A stretch of DNA of 64,000 nucleotides, taken from the NCBI RefSeq assembly GCF_000196675.2, contig NC_015312.1, positions 6,836,501-6,900,500 of the forward strand, in the 5' to 3' direction. A program made the translations under genes and the position numbers. The notes beneath the pieces were generated by a model that was not told where the DNA came from, ran no database searches, and worked only from the letters and a program-made list of their open reading frames with translations. Below, one piece after another: positions 25,898 to 33,756 of the stretch (position 1 is its first letter; each line of letters begins with the position of its first letter). This stretch comes from Pseudonocardia benzenivorans CB1190 (GTDB lineage: Bacteria; Actinomycetota; Actinomycetes; Mycobacteriales; Pseudonocardiaceae).

Positions 25898-28800
25898 GCC
25901 GTCGCCAGCTCCGTACGCTGGCGACCGTCCCAGTGGTAGTGCAGCAGCGCGATGGTGCGCAGGTCCGCGTCTCGCAGGACCTCGGTGATGGCGAGCTCCG
26001 GGACGCTCGCGTGGGTGCCGAAGAGCCGCTCGCTCGTCACGATGAAGTCCAGGTCCAGTCCCACGAGCAGGCTGAAGAGGCCCTCGTGGTTGTCCTCGGA
26101 CACCTTGGCGAACGCGTCGTCCAGCATGATCAGCCGCGGCGCACCGATCCCGTTCGGGTCGTGTGCGGTGGCCGACACGGACGCCGCCGCGGCCATGGGC
26201 AGGTAGGTGACGAGCTTCTTCTCCCCCTCCGACAGCCGCGAGCGCCTGCTGAGCAGCTCGTCCGGACGGCCCGGGCGGCGCAGGTAGACCCGCAGCTCGT
26301 GCCAGCTGCGGTAGTCGAGAACCCGCCCGATGACGTCCCGGTAGGACGCGTCGGTGTCGGCGGCGCGGGCGTCCTCGACCAGCCCGGACACCGCCACGCG
26401 CACGGCGGCGTCCTCCTCGTCGCTGCGCGCGTCGGGATCCTTCGCCATCAGCCGCAGTGCCGTGGCGGTGTCCGGGTCGAGGTCTCCGCGGTGACGCCAG
26501 TCCAGTCGGACACCGATCCCTAGGCTCGTGGTCACCGCGCGAAGGATGGTGTTCATGCCCCTGACCAGCTCATCAGCCTCGAAGAGGGCCCGGGCCACCT
26601 CCCGCGCCACCCGGCCGTGCAGAAGGTTGCGCAGCGCCTGATCCTGCTGGGCGGTGAGCAGGCCCTGAGACCGGCGGAGGTCGGCCGCGACCTGCTCGGT
26701 CGCGGCGAGCAGTACCCGCCGCCCGTAGGGACCGGAGACCTCGATGGCGACGGGCGCGCCGTCGCCGAACCGGCTGGTGCCTGCGTCCCAGCCGGCCCCG
26801 AGCGAGTCCCGCACACCGCGGAGCGAGCGGTCCAGCGCGTCCTCGTCGACCGGCCGTTGCGGGTCGGGGACCGCGGCCCGCACCGCTGCCACCAGCTGGG
26901 CGGCGCCTTCCACGGTGTCCGGCAGGTCGGGCAGGTCGTCGGTATCGTCCGCGCGGGCTGCGGAGAACAGTCCCGGCACCCGAGTGACCTCGAGCAGAGC
27001 TGCCCGCGCGTCTCTGCACCCCTGCTCGGAGCGCTCGACCTCCCCCTCGGCGGACAGGGCCGTACTGCGAGCGGTCGCGGCGGCGCCGATGGCCTGGTTG
27101 TGCGCGGCGCGGCGGGCCTTGGTCTCTTCGGCGAGGCCGTCGCGCCGCGCCTTGGCGGCCTCGACCTGCGCCGCGACCCGCTCCGGCTCCTCGCCCAGCG
27201 AAGCCTCGGTGGCCGAGAGTGCGGTACGCGCCGCCGTGGCTCGGTCGCGGGCCTCGACGGCGCGGTCCTGCGCGGCTTCGAGTCTCTCGGACTCGGCCTC
27301 CCACGCATCGACGGCCGATGTCCAGTCCTCCAAGGACCGCCGAGCCGTGTCGACCCGGTCGGGGAGCCTGCGCAGGACCGCGTCCGTCTCGACGAGCGCG
27401 CCCCGGATCTCGTCCAGAGCCTCCGCCTCCAGCCGCAGGCCTGCCTCCGCCGCACCGGTCTCGGCGGTGGCCCATGCGCGCTCGGCCGTGCGTTCGGCCT
27501 CGATCGCCAGCGTGCGGTCCCGCGCGGCACGCTCGCCGGCACGTACCGCATCCTGCACCGCGCCTGCGGCGACCGCGGCGGTGTCGTCGACCCGCCGCGC
27601 GTCGGGGATCTCGCCACCCAGGCCGCGCAACACACGGCGCCACTCGACCAGAGCATCGTGCACCTGCTGGTGGGCGCGCCGTTCATCGACTGCCACCGCC
27701 AGGTCGGCCTCCAGCTCCGCGATACGCCGGAGGCGGGCGGCCGCGCGGGATCCGGCCCCGATGAGCTCCGCGGCGGGCTTCCTGTGGCGCCCGCGCAGCG
27801 GGCCCGCGCCGAAGCGACCGTCCTGCGCCACCCACAGCGCAGCCGCGGAGGACGCCCCGAGCCCGATCCTGGTCAGCGCCGCCGCCACCGCCGCCGGGTC
27901 CACACCCTCCGGCGGTGCCGCACCGAGGACCTCGGCGAGGTTCGGCTCCACGGCCGGGCCGGGCCCGAGGAGCAGCTCCCCGTCCGCGGCGATCAACTCG
28001 CCGTCGGCTCGGATCGTGGCGGTGAGCAGGCCTGCTGCCTCGCAGGCGGCCTCAAGAGCGGCCCGCGCTCCGTCGTCGAGACCGGGGAGGAAGTCGACGA
28101 CCGAGGCGAACAGGACGGCATCCGGCGGCTCCGCGCCCTGCCATACAGGCCGGGTGAGTGGGAGCTCCCTGGCCTCACGCACCTCCACAAGCTCCCGGTT
28201 GAGCGCGGCTACGTCCGCGGTGGCTCGTTCCCGGCGCAGCGACGCCGCGGCCAGCGCCGGCTCCAGCTCAGTCTCCGTCTCGGCGACCGCCGCGGCGGCC
28301 CCGGCGAGCCGCAACCGCGCCGACTCGCGCAGCTCGTCACCTCCCGGATCCACGGCCGCGGGGACGGTCAGCCAGCTCGCGCTGCCGGCGGGGTTGGCGG
28401 GTGGGATCGCTCGGACGTGCTCGGTCAGCCGCCCCCACCATGCGGCGACCGCGGCTCGATGGTCTGCACCCGCCGCCTCAGCGGTGGCTCGGGACTCCGC
28501 GGCCGCAGTACGGGCCTCGTCAGCCATCTGCTCGGCCGCACGCGCCTCGCGCTCCGCCCGGGATGCCGCCTCGGTCTGCTTCTCCGACTCCGCGAGCAGG
28601 TCACTAACTCGGGCGACGTCCACTCGTCGGCGCCGCACCGCGTCAGAGACCACGGTGGTCGTCACGTGCGCGAGCGGCTCTGCGTCCGGTTCCGGTCCTT
28701 CGACGCCGCCGCGGAGGGTCCGAGTGCGGAGCGCAGGAGCGTCGGGCAGCGGGGCGACCACACCGGCGGCCCGGCCGTGTCGGGCCGCAGCCGCGAGATC

Positions 28801-29961
28801 GTCGCTCACCATCTTGAGATCACCGTCGACCCGGCCCCGCCGGGACCGCACGAGGTCAACGGCAGCGCGCACTCGGCGCGCTGCCTCGTTGCGAACCTCC
28901 TCGACCGTGTCCGCCTCCGACTCGAGGCTTCTCACCTGGTCACGACGGGCGAGGAGCGCGGCGAGCTGCTTGTACGCGTCGGAGTCAAGCAGACCGGCGA
29001 GGGTGGAGTCCGCGGTGGCGTGCTCTCGCTCCAACTGCCCCACCTCGTCACGCAGCCGAGCCTCTGTCGCGTCCGCTGCGTCGCTGGCGGCGCGCAGCCT
29101 GCCGCGGAGCTGGAGCGCGGAGCGCGCGGTCGTCACCGCCGCGGCTGTGCGCTGGTCCGCCGCACGCAGCACCCGGCGGGCGTAGTGCCGGTAGGTCTCG
29201 AGCATGCTGTTCAACGCCCGGTCGGTCTGGGCGAGGGCGCGGACGTTGAGCCGATGGCTCTCCAGGTCCTCCAGGGGCTGAGCGGCGTCGGCGACGGCGT
29301 CCTCCGGGACCGGTGGCAGGGCGTCCAGCAGCCTGCGGGGCAGGTCCGCGTCGATCCGGTCGCCGACCCTCGGGTTGCGCACCTGGTGCAGCAGGGCGAA
29401 GTAGCCTGACGGGTCTGCCCCGCCGAAGAACCGCCTGGCGATCTCGGCCCGGTACTCCCTGACCTGGCTCTGGGCGAACACAGCCTCGCTCCCCAGCTCG
29501 GCCCGCAACGCGTCGACGGCGAGGGGCACGCGGCCGTTGGTCAGCGCGAAGTCGATCCGCGCACGTCGCGGCGTGGAGAACCACCACGTTGTCGCGCGGT
29601 CGGTGCTGCGGTTCGCACGGATCCCGCAGCCGACTGTGTGATGGCGCGTACCGCCAGCCACCTCCGGATCGGGCCGGGCGAACTCGATCCACAAATAGCC
29701 GGTTCGTTGCGTCTCGTCGTTGTCGGCGAGCATCCAGGACTTCAGCACCCCGGTCTGCTCGCCCGCGGCGTCGATCCGCCGGGTGTCCGCCTCCAGCAGG
29801 AAGGGCAGCAGCATGTTCATCGCTGTCGACTTGCCCGACCCGTTCACCCCGCGCAGCAGCAGCCGGCCACCGGCGAAGTGCAGGGTCTCGTCCTCGTACT
29901 GATAGACGTTGAGGATCCCGGCACGGGAGGGACGCCAGCGAGCGTCGGCCACCACCGTCAT
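25894..29961 (-). CDS. jetC: Wadjet protein JetC (SMC/SbcC-like ATPase)
   Basis: 1355 residues from the ATG at 29961, preceded by AGGAGGTCTGG; an upstream in-frame start at 30054 lacks such a site. The Walker A is RGVNGSGKST (K44). Two long alanine/arginine/glutamate-rich coiled-coil regions flank a hinge-like centre (around VWQGAEPPDAVLFASVVDFL, residues about 630-760). The C-terminal ATPase lobe has the ABC-type signature RLSEGEKKLVTYLP and Walker B RLIMLDDAFAKVSE. This is the TIGR02680 family, the loop-extruding motor of Wadjet. It is the first gene of the operon here, ahead of jetA, jetB and jetD, with 4-8 bp overlaps throughout. Confidence 0.92.
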   Translation of the reverse strand: MTVVADARWRPSRAGILNVYQYEDETLHFAGGRLLLRGVNGSGKSTAMNMLLPFLLEADTRRIDAAGEQTGVLKSWMLADNDETQRTGYLWIEFARPDPEVAGGTRHHTVGCGIRANRSTDRATTWWFSTPRRARIDFALTNGRVPLAVDALRAELGSEAVFAQSQVREYRAEIARRFFGGADPSGYFALLHQVRNPRVGDRIDADLPRRLLDALPPVPEDAVADAAQPLEDLESHRLNVRALAQTDRALNSMLETYRHYARRVLRAADQRTAAAVTTARSALQLRGRLRAASDAADATEARLRDEVGQLEREHATADSTLAGLLDSDAYKQLAALLARRDQVRSLESEADTVEEVRNEAARRVRAAVDLVRSRRGRVDGDLKMVSDDLAAAARHGRAAGVVAPLPDAPALRTRTLRGGVEGPEPDAEPLAHVTTTVVSDAVRRRRVDVARVSDLLAESEKQTEAASRAEREARAAEQMADEARTAAAESRATAEAAGADHRAAVAAWWGRLTEHVRAIPPANPAGSASWLTVPAAVDPGGDELRESARLRLAGAAAAVAETETELEPALAAASLRRERATADVAALNRELVEVREARELPLTRPVWQGAEPPDAVLFASVVDFLPGLDDGARAALEAACEAAGLLTATIRADGELIAADGELLLGPGPAVEPNLAEVLGAAPPEGVDPAAVAAALTRIGLGASSAAALWVAQDGRFGAGPLRGRHRKPAAELIGAGSRAAARLRRIAELEADLAVAVDERRAHQQVHDALVEWRRVLRGLGGEIPDARRVDDTAAVAAGAVQDAVRAGERAARDRTLAIEAERTAERAWATAETGAAEAGLRLEAEALDEIRGALVETDAVLRRLPDRVDTARRSLEDWTSAVDAWEAESERLEAAQDRAVEARDRATAARTALSATEASLGEEPERVAAQVEAAKARRDGLAEETKARRAAHNQAIGAAATARSTALSAEGEVERSEQGCRDARAALLEVTRVPGLFSAARADDTDDLPDLPDTVEGAAQLVAAVRAAVPDPQRPVDEDALDRSLRGVRDSLGAGWDAGTSRFGDGAPVAIEVSGPYGRRVLLAATEQVAADLRRSQGLLTAQQDQALRNLLHGRVAREVARALFEADELVRGMNTILRAVTTSLGIGVRLDWRHRGDLDPDTATALRLMAKDPDARSDEEDAAVRVAVSGLVEDARAADTDASYRDVIGRVLDYRSWHELRVYLRRPGRPDELLSRRSRLSEGEKKLVTYLPMAAAASVSATAHDPNGIGAPRLIMLDDAFAKVSEDNHEGLFSLLVGLDLDFIVTSERLFGTHASVPELAITEVLRDADLRTIALLHYHWDGRQRTELATA

Positions 29962-30110
29962 CCAGACCTCCTGAGATCCTGCGCAGAGAGCGTGACACAC
30001 AGCACCGACAGTCACGCCCTTCAGCTCACGCACCGCAGCAGTCGAAACCCCCACGGATCGGCGCCCGCGCCTGTCAGTTGTAGATTACGCAGACCAGAAA
30101 CTTCAAGTGT

Positions 30111-31895
30111 GTGAGCGGGTGTCCGACTGTGTTGCCCTTTCATCCCGAGCCTGACCTCGTCGACGCCCGTTCCACACTCCGGCACGCCGTGGACGCGGTC
30201 CTCGCGAAGCTCCGGACCGGAGTACTGCCCGACGACGCCGAGCTCGAGCATGTCGACATCAAGGAAGAAGCCGGACGGCGTGGCAGCGGAGGGGCACTTC
30301 TGGCAGGTCAAGCGCAGAACACCGCCGCCGCCGCGCAACTCGCAGACGAAGTCGCCTGCTTCGCCAACACCCCGGGCGGCGGAGCATTGATCGTCGGCAT
30401 CGAGAACAAGACCGGCGACCTGCTCGGAACCGCGCTGGACCGGGACTGGCTCCGACACGGCATCTACACCCGTGTCGACCTCGCCCCGGACGTCGAGGAA
30501 CGCGAGGTCAGCGGAGTCCGTCTCCTCATCCTGTACGTCGCATCAGCCCACGAGCCCATCGAGGACACCAGCGGTCGGATCCGCTGGCGGGTGGGAGCCA
30601 ACTGTGTCCCGGTAGACCGCTCGGAGTGGTGGCTGCATCGCCACAACCAGGCCGGGCACGACAGCATGGCCGCCGTCACGAGTCGCACCGTCGTCGACGT
30701 GAGTGACGGCGCGATCGTGGCGGCTCGCCGCTACCTTCGCGACGCCGGTTTCGAACACCATGCCAGCGAGCCCGTCGCCGATCTCTTGAGACGACTGGGT
30801 GTCCTCCATCCCGACGGACACCTGACCCAAGCGGGCGCTCTCCTGTTCTGCCCTGCTGACCGCACCTACCTCTCGGTGACGGCCATCGACGTAGAGGGCG
30901 GAGACGTGCTCCTTCGCCCCCCGGACCTCACGGGCTTGAGCGTTCTGGAGCAGTTGTCAGCAGTGGAGGACCGCCTGAACTCGCTCAATACAGAGGTCAC
31001 CCTCCAGGGCGGCTTCGCGGAGTCGACCGTCCGCCGGCTACCACCCCGGGCGGTCCGCGAGGCCGTTCTCAACGGCCTGGTGCACCGTGACTGGTTGTCG
31101 TCCGACCCGGTGACGATCACGTGGATCGACGCCGACTCGGCCCTGCAGGTCATCAGTCCTGGCGGCTTCACGGGCGGCATCACGGCCGCTACCGTCCTCG
31201 CCCAGCGCTACGCCCGCCACCCTGCACTCGCCGACCTCTTCAGAGCACTCAACCTGGTCGAGAAGCAAGGCATGGGCGTCGACCGCATGTACCGGGAGAT
31301 GGTCGCGCTCGGCCACCGACCGCCCGTCATCGTCGAAGAAGACGGGCCGCGGGTCAGGACGCGGCTCGTCGGCGGCCGCCCCGTCGTCCCGGTCATGGCC
31401 CTCACCGACCGCATCGAGCCTGCCGTCCGACGACGCGACGTCCGAGTCGCTCTCATCGTCGACCACCTTCTCCGCCAGCCGTTCGCCACCCCTGACCTCA
31501 TCGCCGACCTCCTTCAGCGCACACCGCAGGAAGCGGCGGAAGCCCTCGACACCGCGACCACCGAATGCCGCGTCGGGTCTTCACCACTTCTCACACGGTT
31601 CAAGGACGTCTGGACCCTGTCCCCAGCCGCGATTCGGGTCGTCGAGAGCGCTGCACCCGCTGCCGACCGCCGGGCCCGTGGAATCCTGACATATCGACGC
31701 CCAGACGACCCCGGAATGGTCGCCCGCTTCTGGCTGGCCGCCCATTCCCGGATCACATCCGGCGACTACGCAACGCTCACCGGCCTCACCCAGACCGGCT
31801 CGCTGAACCACCTCGACCGTCTCGTTGCCGACGGAGTCCTCGTCCGAGGCGACGGCAAGGGACGGAACGCGCATTTCCTGGCCGCATGGCCGTAG
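30111..31895 (+). CDS. AlbA_2 (Schlafen-type) domain regulator/ATP-binding protein
   Basis: 594 residues from the GTG at 30111 (a GTG at 30129 is an alternative). The N-terminal third is an AlbA_2/Schlafen-AAA-like domain: EHVDIKEEAG, DEVACFANTPGGGALIVGIE, and RWRVGANCVPVDRSEWW. A GHKL-like ATP-binding C-terminal module of the COG2865 type follows (RRLPPRAVREAVLNGLVHRD, ISPGGFTGGI, ADLFRALNLVEKQGMGVDRM), then winged helices (YATLTGLTQTGSLNHLDRLV). Such proteins occur as regulators and as components of defence islands. Here the gene is divergent from jetC across 149 bp and is the only other gene in the island, so it may control or assist the Wadjet operon. That link is inferred from position only. 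Confidence 0.8.
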   Translation: MSGCPTVLPFHPEPDLVDARSTLRHAVDAVLAKLRTGVLPDDAELEHVDIKEEAGRRGSGGALLAGQAQNTAAAAQLADEVACFANTPGGGALIVGIENKTGDLLGTALDRDWLRHGIYTRVDLAPDVEEREVSGVRLLILYVASAHEPIEDTSGRIRWRVGANCVPVDRSEWWLHRHNQAGHDSMAAVTSRTVVDVSDGAIVAARRYLRDAGFEHHASEPVADLLRRLGVLHPDGHLTQAGALLFCPADRTYLSVTAIDVEGGDVLLRPPDLTGLSVLEQLSAVEDRLNSLNTEVTLQGGFAESTVRRLPPRAVREAVLNGLVHRDWLSSDPVTITWIDADSALQVISPGGFTGGITAATVLAQRYARHPALADLFRALNLVEKQGMGVDRMYREMVALGHRPPVIVEEDGPRVRTRLVGGRPVVPVMALTDRIEPAVRRRDVRVALIVDHLLRQPFATPDLIADLLQRTPQEAAEALDTATTECRVGSSPLLTRFKDVWTLSPAAIRVVESAAPAADRRARGILTYRRPDDPGMVARFWLAAHSRITSGDYATLTGLTQTGSLNHLDRLVADGVLVRGDGKGRNAHFLAAWP

Positions 31896-32027
31896 ACGCG
31901 AGACACCTGGATCCGGGGGCGCAGACCGGACATGCCGGTGCTGCCGGACGAGCCCATGCCGAGCTACGCACCCGGGAGGCCACGAAGCCGTCGGGGCAGG
32001 AATCGACAGGTCGCCAACCTGCAGATA

Positions 32028-32104
32028 TGGAGCCGCCTTGGGGAGTCGAACCCCAGACCTACGCATTACGAGTGCGTCGCTCTAACCGACTGAGCTAAGG
32101 CGGC
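32028..32104 (-). tRNA. tRNA-Thr(CGT)
   Basis: Read on the minus strand, the gene begins GCCGCCTTAGCTCAG at 32104. It has a D arm with AGTCGGTTAGAGC, an anticodon stem ACGCA/TGCGT closing the loop CTCGTAA (anticodon CGT, decoding ACG threonine), a variable loop AGGTC and a T arm TGGGG-TTCGACT-CCCCA. The acceptor strand AGGCGGC pairs with GCCGCCT; discriminator T and an encoded CCA end follow at 32028-32031. It is an intact cloverleaf and the anchor of the island to its left. Confidence 0.95.
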
Positions 32105-32159
32105 GTGTTGCGTCGTCAGTCTACCGACCCCTCCCTCCGCCCCCACAGGCCCCCGCCGC

Positions 32160-32576
32160 TCACCCCCGACCTGCGGGAAGGGCGACGAAGGCGGCGGTGT
32201 CGTAGTAGGTGCGGAGGCCGGAGATGCGGTCGCCGGCGAGCGTCAGGAAGGTGGAGCCGGCGTAGTCGATCGGGGTGCCGTCGGCCAGCGAGCCGCGGCT
32301 CTCCCACTCCAACGCCGCACCGGCGGGGTCGGTGCTCTCGACGGCGTTGCGGAAGGCGGTCCGCACCTCACCGAACCGGGCCCGGTACCGCGCCCAGAAC
32401 GCGCGGGCGTCGGCGACGCCGCCGCGGCCGTCGAGGCGGTGCAGGACGGCGTCGTCGGTGAACAGCCCCGCGAGCGGGTCGACGTCGCCGTCCTGCTCGA
32501 ACCGGCGCAGCTCGGCGACGAAGCGGCGGACGGTGGCGTCGGCGATGTGGTTGTCCTCGAACTGCTCGAAGTCCAT
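32160..32576 (-). CDS. NTF2-like (SnoaL-type) protein
   Basis: 138 residues with the cone-shaped NTF2-like fold signature: IADATVRRFVAELRRFEQDG, DVDPLAGLFTDDAVLHRLDG, ALEWESRGSLADGTPIDYAG and STFLTLAGDRISGLRTYYDT. Members act as small isomerases, cyclases or ligand-binding proteins, and no catalytic residue can be pinned here. The ATG at 32576 is the only good start. It lies between tRNA-Thr and holB; its stop is 55 bp from the tRNA 5' end. Confidence 0.82.
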   Translation of the reverse strand: MDFEQFEDNHIADATVRRFVAELRRFEQDGDVDPLAGLFTDDAVLHRLDGRGGVADARAFWARYRARFGEVRTAFRNAVESTDPAGAALEWESRGSLADGTPIDYAGSTFLTLAGDRISGLRTYYDTAAFVALPAGRG

Positions 32577-32604
32577 CGGGGCCGCGTACCCGGGCGGGCG
32601 GACG

Positions 32605-33756
32605 TCAACCCCGATGCAGGGAGAGCAGCATGTTCTCGACGGCGATCTCGGGTTTCACGTTGGCGTTCAACGCCTCACGGCACGCGAGGACGGCCTCGAG
32701 GCGGCGCAGCGTCGACTCCGGCGTCCACTCCCCGGCGGCACGCCGGATGTCGGCGAGACGGTCGGGGTTGGTCAGGGGGACCTGGGCGCCGCTGCGGGTG
32801 ACGAGGACGTCGCGGAAGAAGCCGGCGAGGTCGATGATCGCGCGGTCGAGGGCGTCGCGCTGGTTGCGGGTGGTGCGCGACTTCTGGCGCTTCTCCAACT
32901 CCCGCTCGGCGGCCTTCGCGCTGCGCGCGGCGGCCGCGACGCCCTTGCCGACGCCTCCCGCGCCCATCGCGACGGCGAGCTCCTCGCGTTCCGCGGCGTC
33001 CCGGCCCTCGGCGATCTCCGTGGCCTCGGCCTTCGCCGCGGCGACGAGCTTGCCCGCATGGGCGAAGGCGTCGCCGATGCCGCGGATCTTCATCGGCAGG
33101 TCGAGGGCCTCGGCGCGGCGACGGCGGGCCTCCTCGTCGCGGGCCAGCCACCGCGCACGCCCGACGTGCCCGCCCGAGACCGACGCGGCCCAGGTCGCGG
33201 TCTCGGGGTCGAGACCGTCGCGCGTCGCGAGGACCTCGGCGATCGCCTCGGCCGACGGCGTGCGCAGCGGGACGGGACGGCAGCGGGACCGGATCGTGAT
33301 CGGGACGTCCTCGGGATGATCCGATGGCGCGCAGAGCAGGAACACCGTGTCGGGGGCGGGCTCCTCGACGGCCTTGAGCAGCGCGTTCGCGGCGCGCTCA
33401 CCGAGCCGGTCGGCGTCCTGGATGATCAGGATCTGCCGTCGCCCGGTGCTGGGGCGGCGGGCGGCGAGCTGGACGAGGCGTCGCATCTCCGCGACGGAGA
33501 TCGAGAGTCCCTCGGGGACGACCTCACGGACGTCGGCGTGCGTCCCGGCCAGGACGGTCCGGCATGAATTGCACTCCCCGCACCCGCCCTGCGGACACTG
33601 CAGGGCGGCGGCGAAGGCGCGCGCGGCAGTCGAACGGCCCGAGCCGGGCGGGCCGGTGAACAGCCACGCGTGGGTCATCGAGGACGGGTCGGCGACGGCC
33701 GCGGAGAGCTCGGCGACCGCGGCGGGCTGGCCGACGACGTCGCGCCAGACGGTCAT
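32605..33756 (-). CDS. holB: DNA polymerase III subunit delta'
   Basis: 383 residues. AAA+ clamp-loader subunit with GPPGSGRSTAARAFAAAL (a P-loop in which lysine is replaced by arginine, as is usual for this non-hydrolysing subunit), a four-cysteine zinc module CPQGGCGECNSC, the sensor/Walker-B-like ILIIQDADRLGERAANALLK and LLCAPSDHPEDVPITIRSRC. Delta' is the rigid stator of the sliding-clamp loader. The ATG at 33756 overlaps the stop of the upstream MFS-kinase gene by 4 bp, preserving the widespread tmk-holB neighbourhood. Confidence 0.93.
   Translation of the reverse strand: MTVWRDVVGQPAAVAELSAAVADPSSMTHAWLFTGPPGSGRSTAARAFAAALQCPQGGCGECNSCRTVLAGTHADVREVVPEGLSISVAEMRRLVQLAARRPSTGRRQILIIQDADRLGERAANALLKAVEEPAPDTVFLLCAPSDHPEDVPITIRSRCRPVPLRTPSAEAIAEVLATRDGLDPETATWAASVSGGHVGRARWLARDEEARRRRAEALDLPMKIRGIGDAFAHAGKLVAAAKAEATEIAEGRDAAEREELAVAMGAGGVGKGVAAAARSAKAAERELEKRQKSRTTRNQRDALDRAIIDLAGFFRDVLVTRSGAQVPLTNPDRLADIRRAAGEWTPESTLRRLEAVLACREALNANVKPEIAVENMLLSLHRG

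Larger units (their letters stand above)
21913..32072. mobile_element. tRNA-Thr-integrated genomic island carrying a Wadjet system
   Basis: The segment is bounded by the 45-bp repeat at 21913 and the intact tRNA-Thr gene (its repeat part is 32028-32072). It contains only a complete four-gene Wadjet defence operon and a divergent AlbA_2-domain gene. Integration at a tRNA 3' end with restoration of the tRNA is the standard outcome for tyrosine-recombinase elements. No integrase or excisionase is seen, so the island is probably immobile now or was mobilised in trans. Confidence 0.7.

Noticed and set aside
26617..29409. Long plus-strand open frame opposite jetC
   Set aside because: It lacks any family resemblance and is the expected antisense shadow of a GC-rich gene with third-position bias.
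25894..29961. Chromosomal SMC, SbcC or MukB
   Set aside because: The neighbours are the three other Wadjet families with overlapping genes, and the N-terminus fits TIGR02680; it is not the housekeeping SMC.
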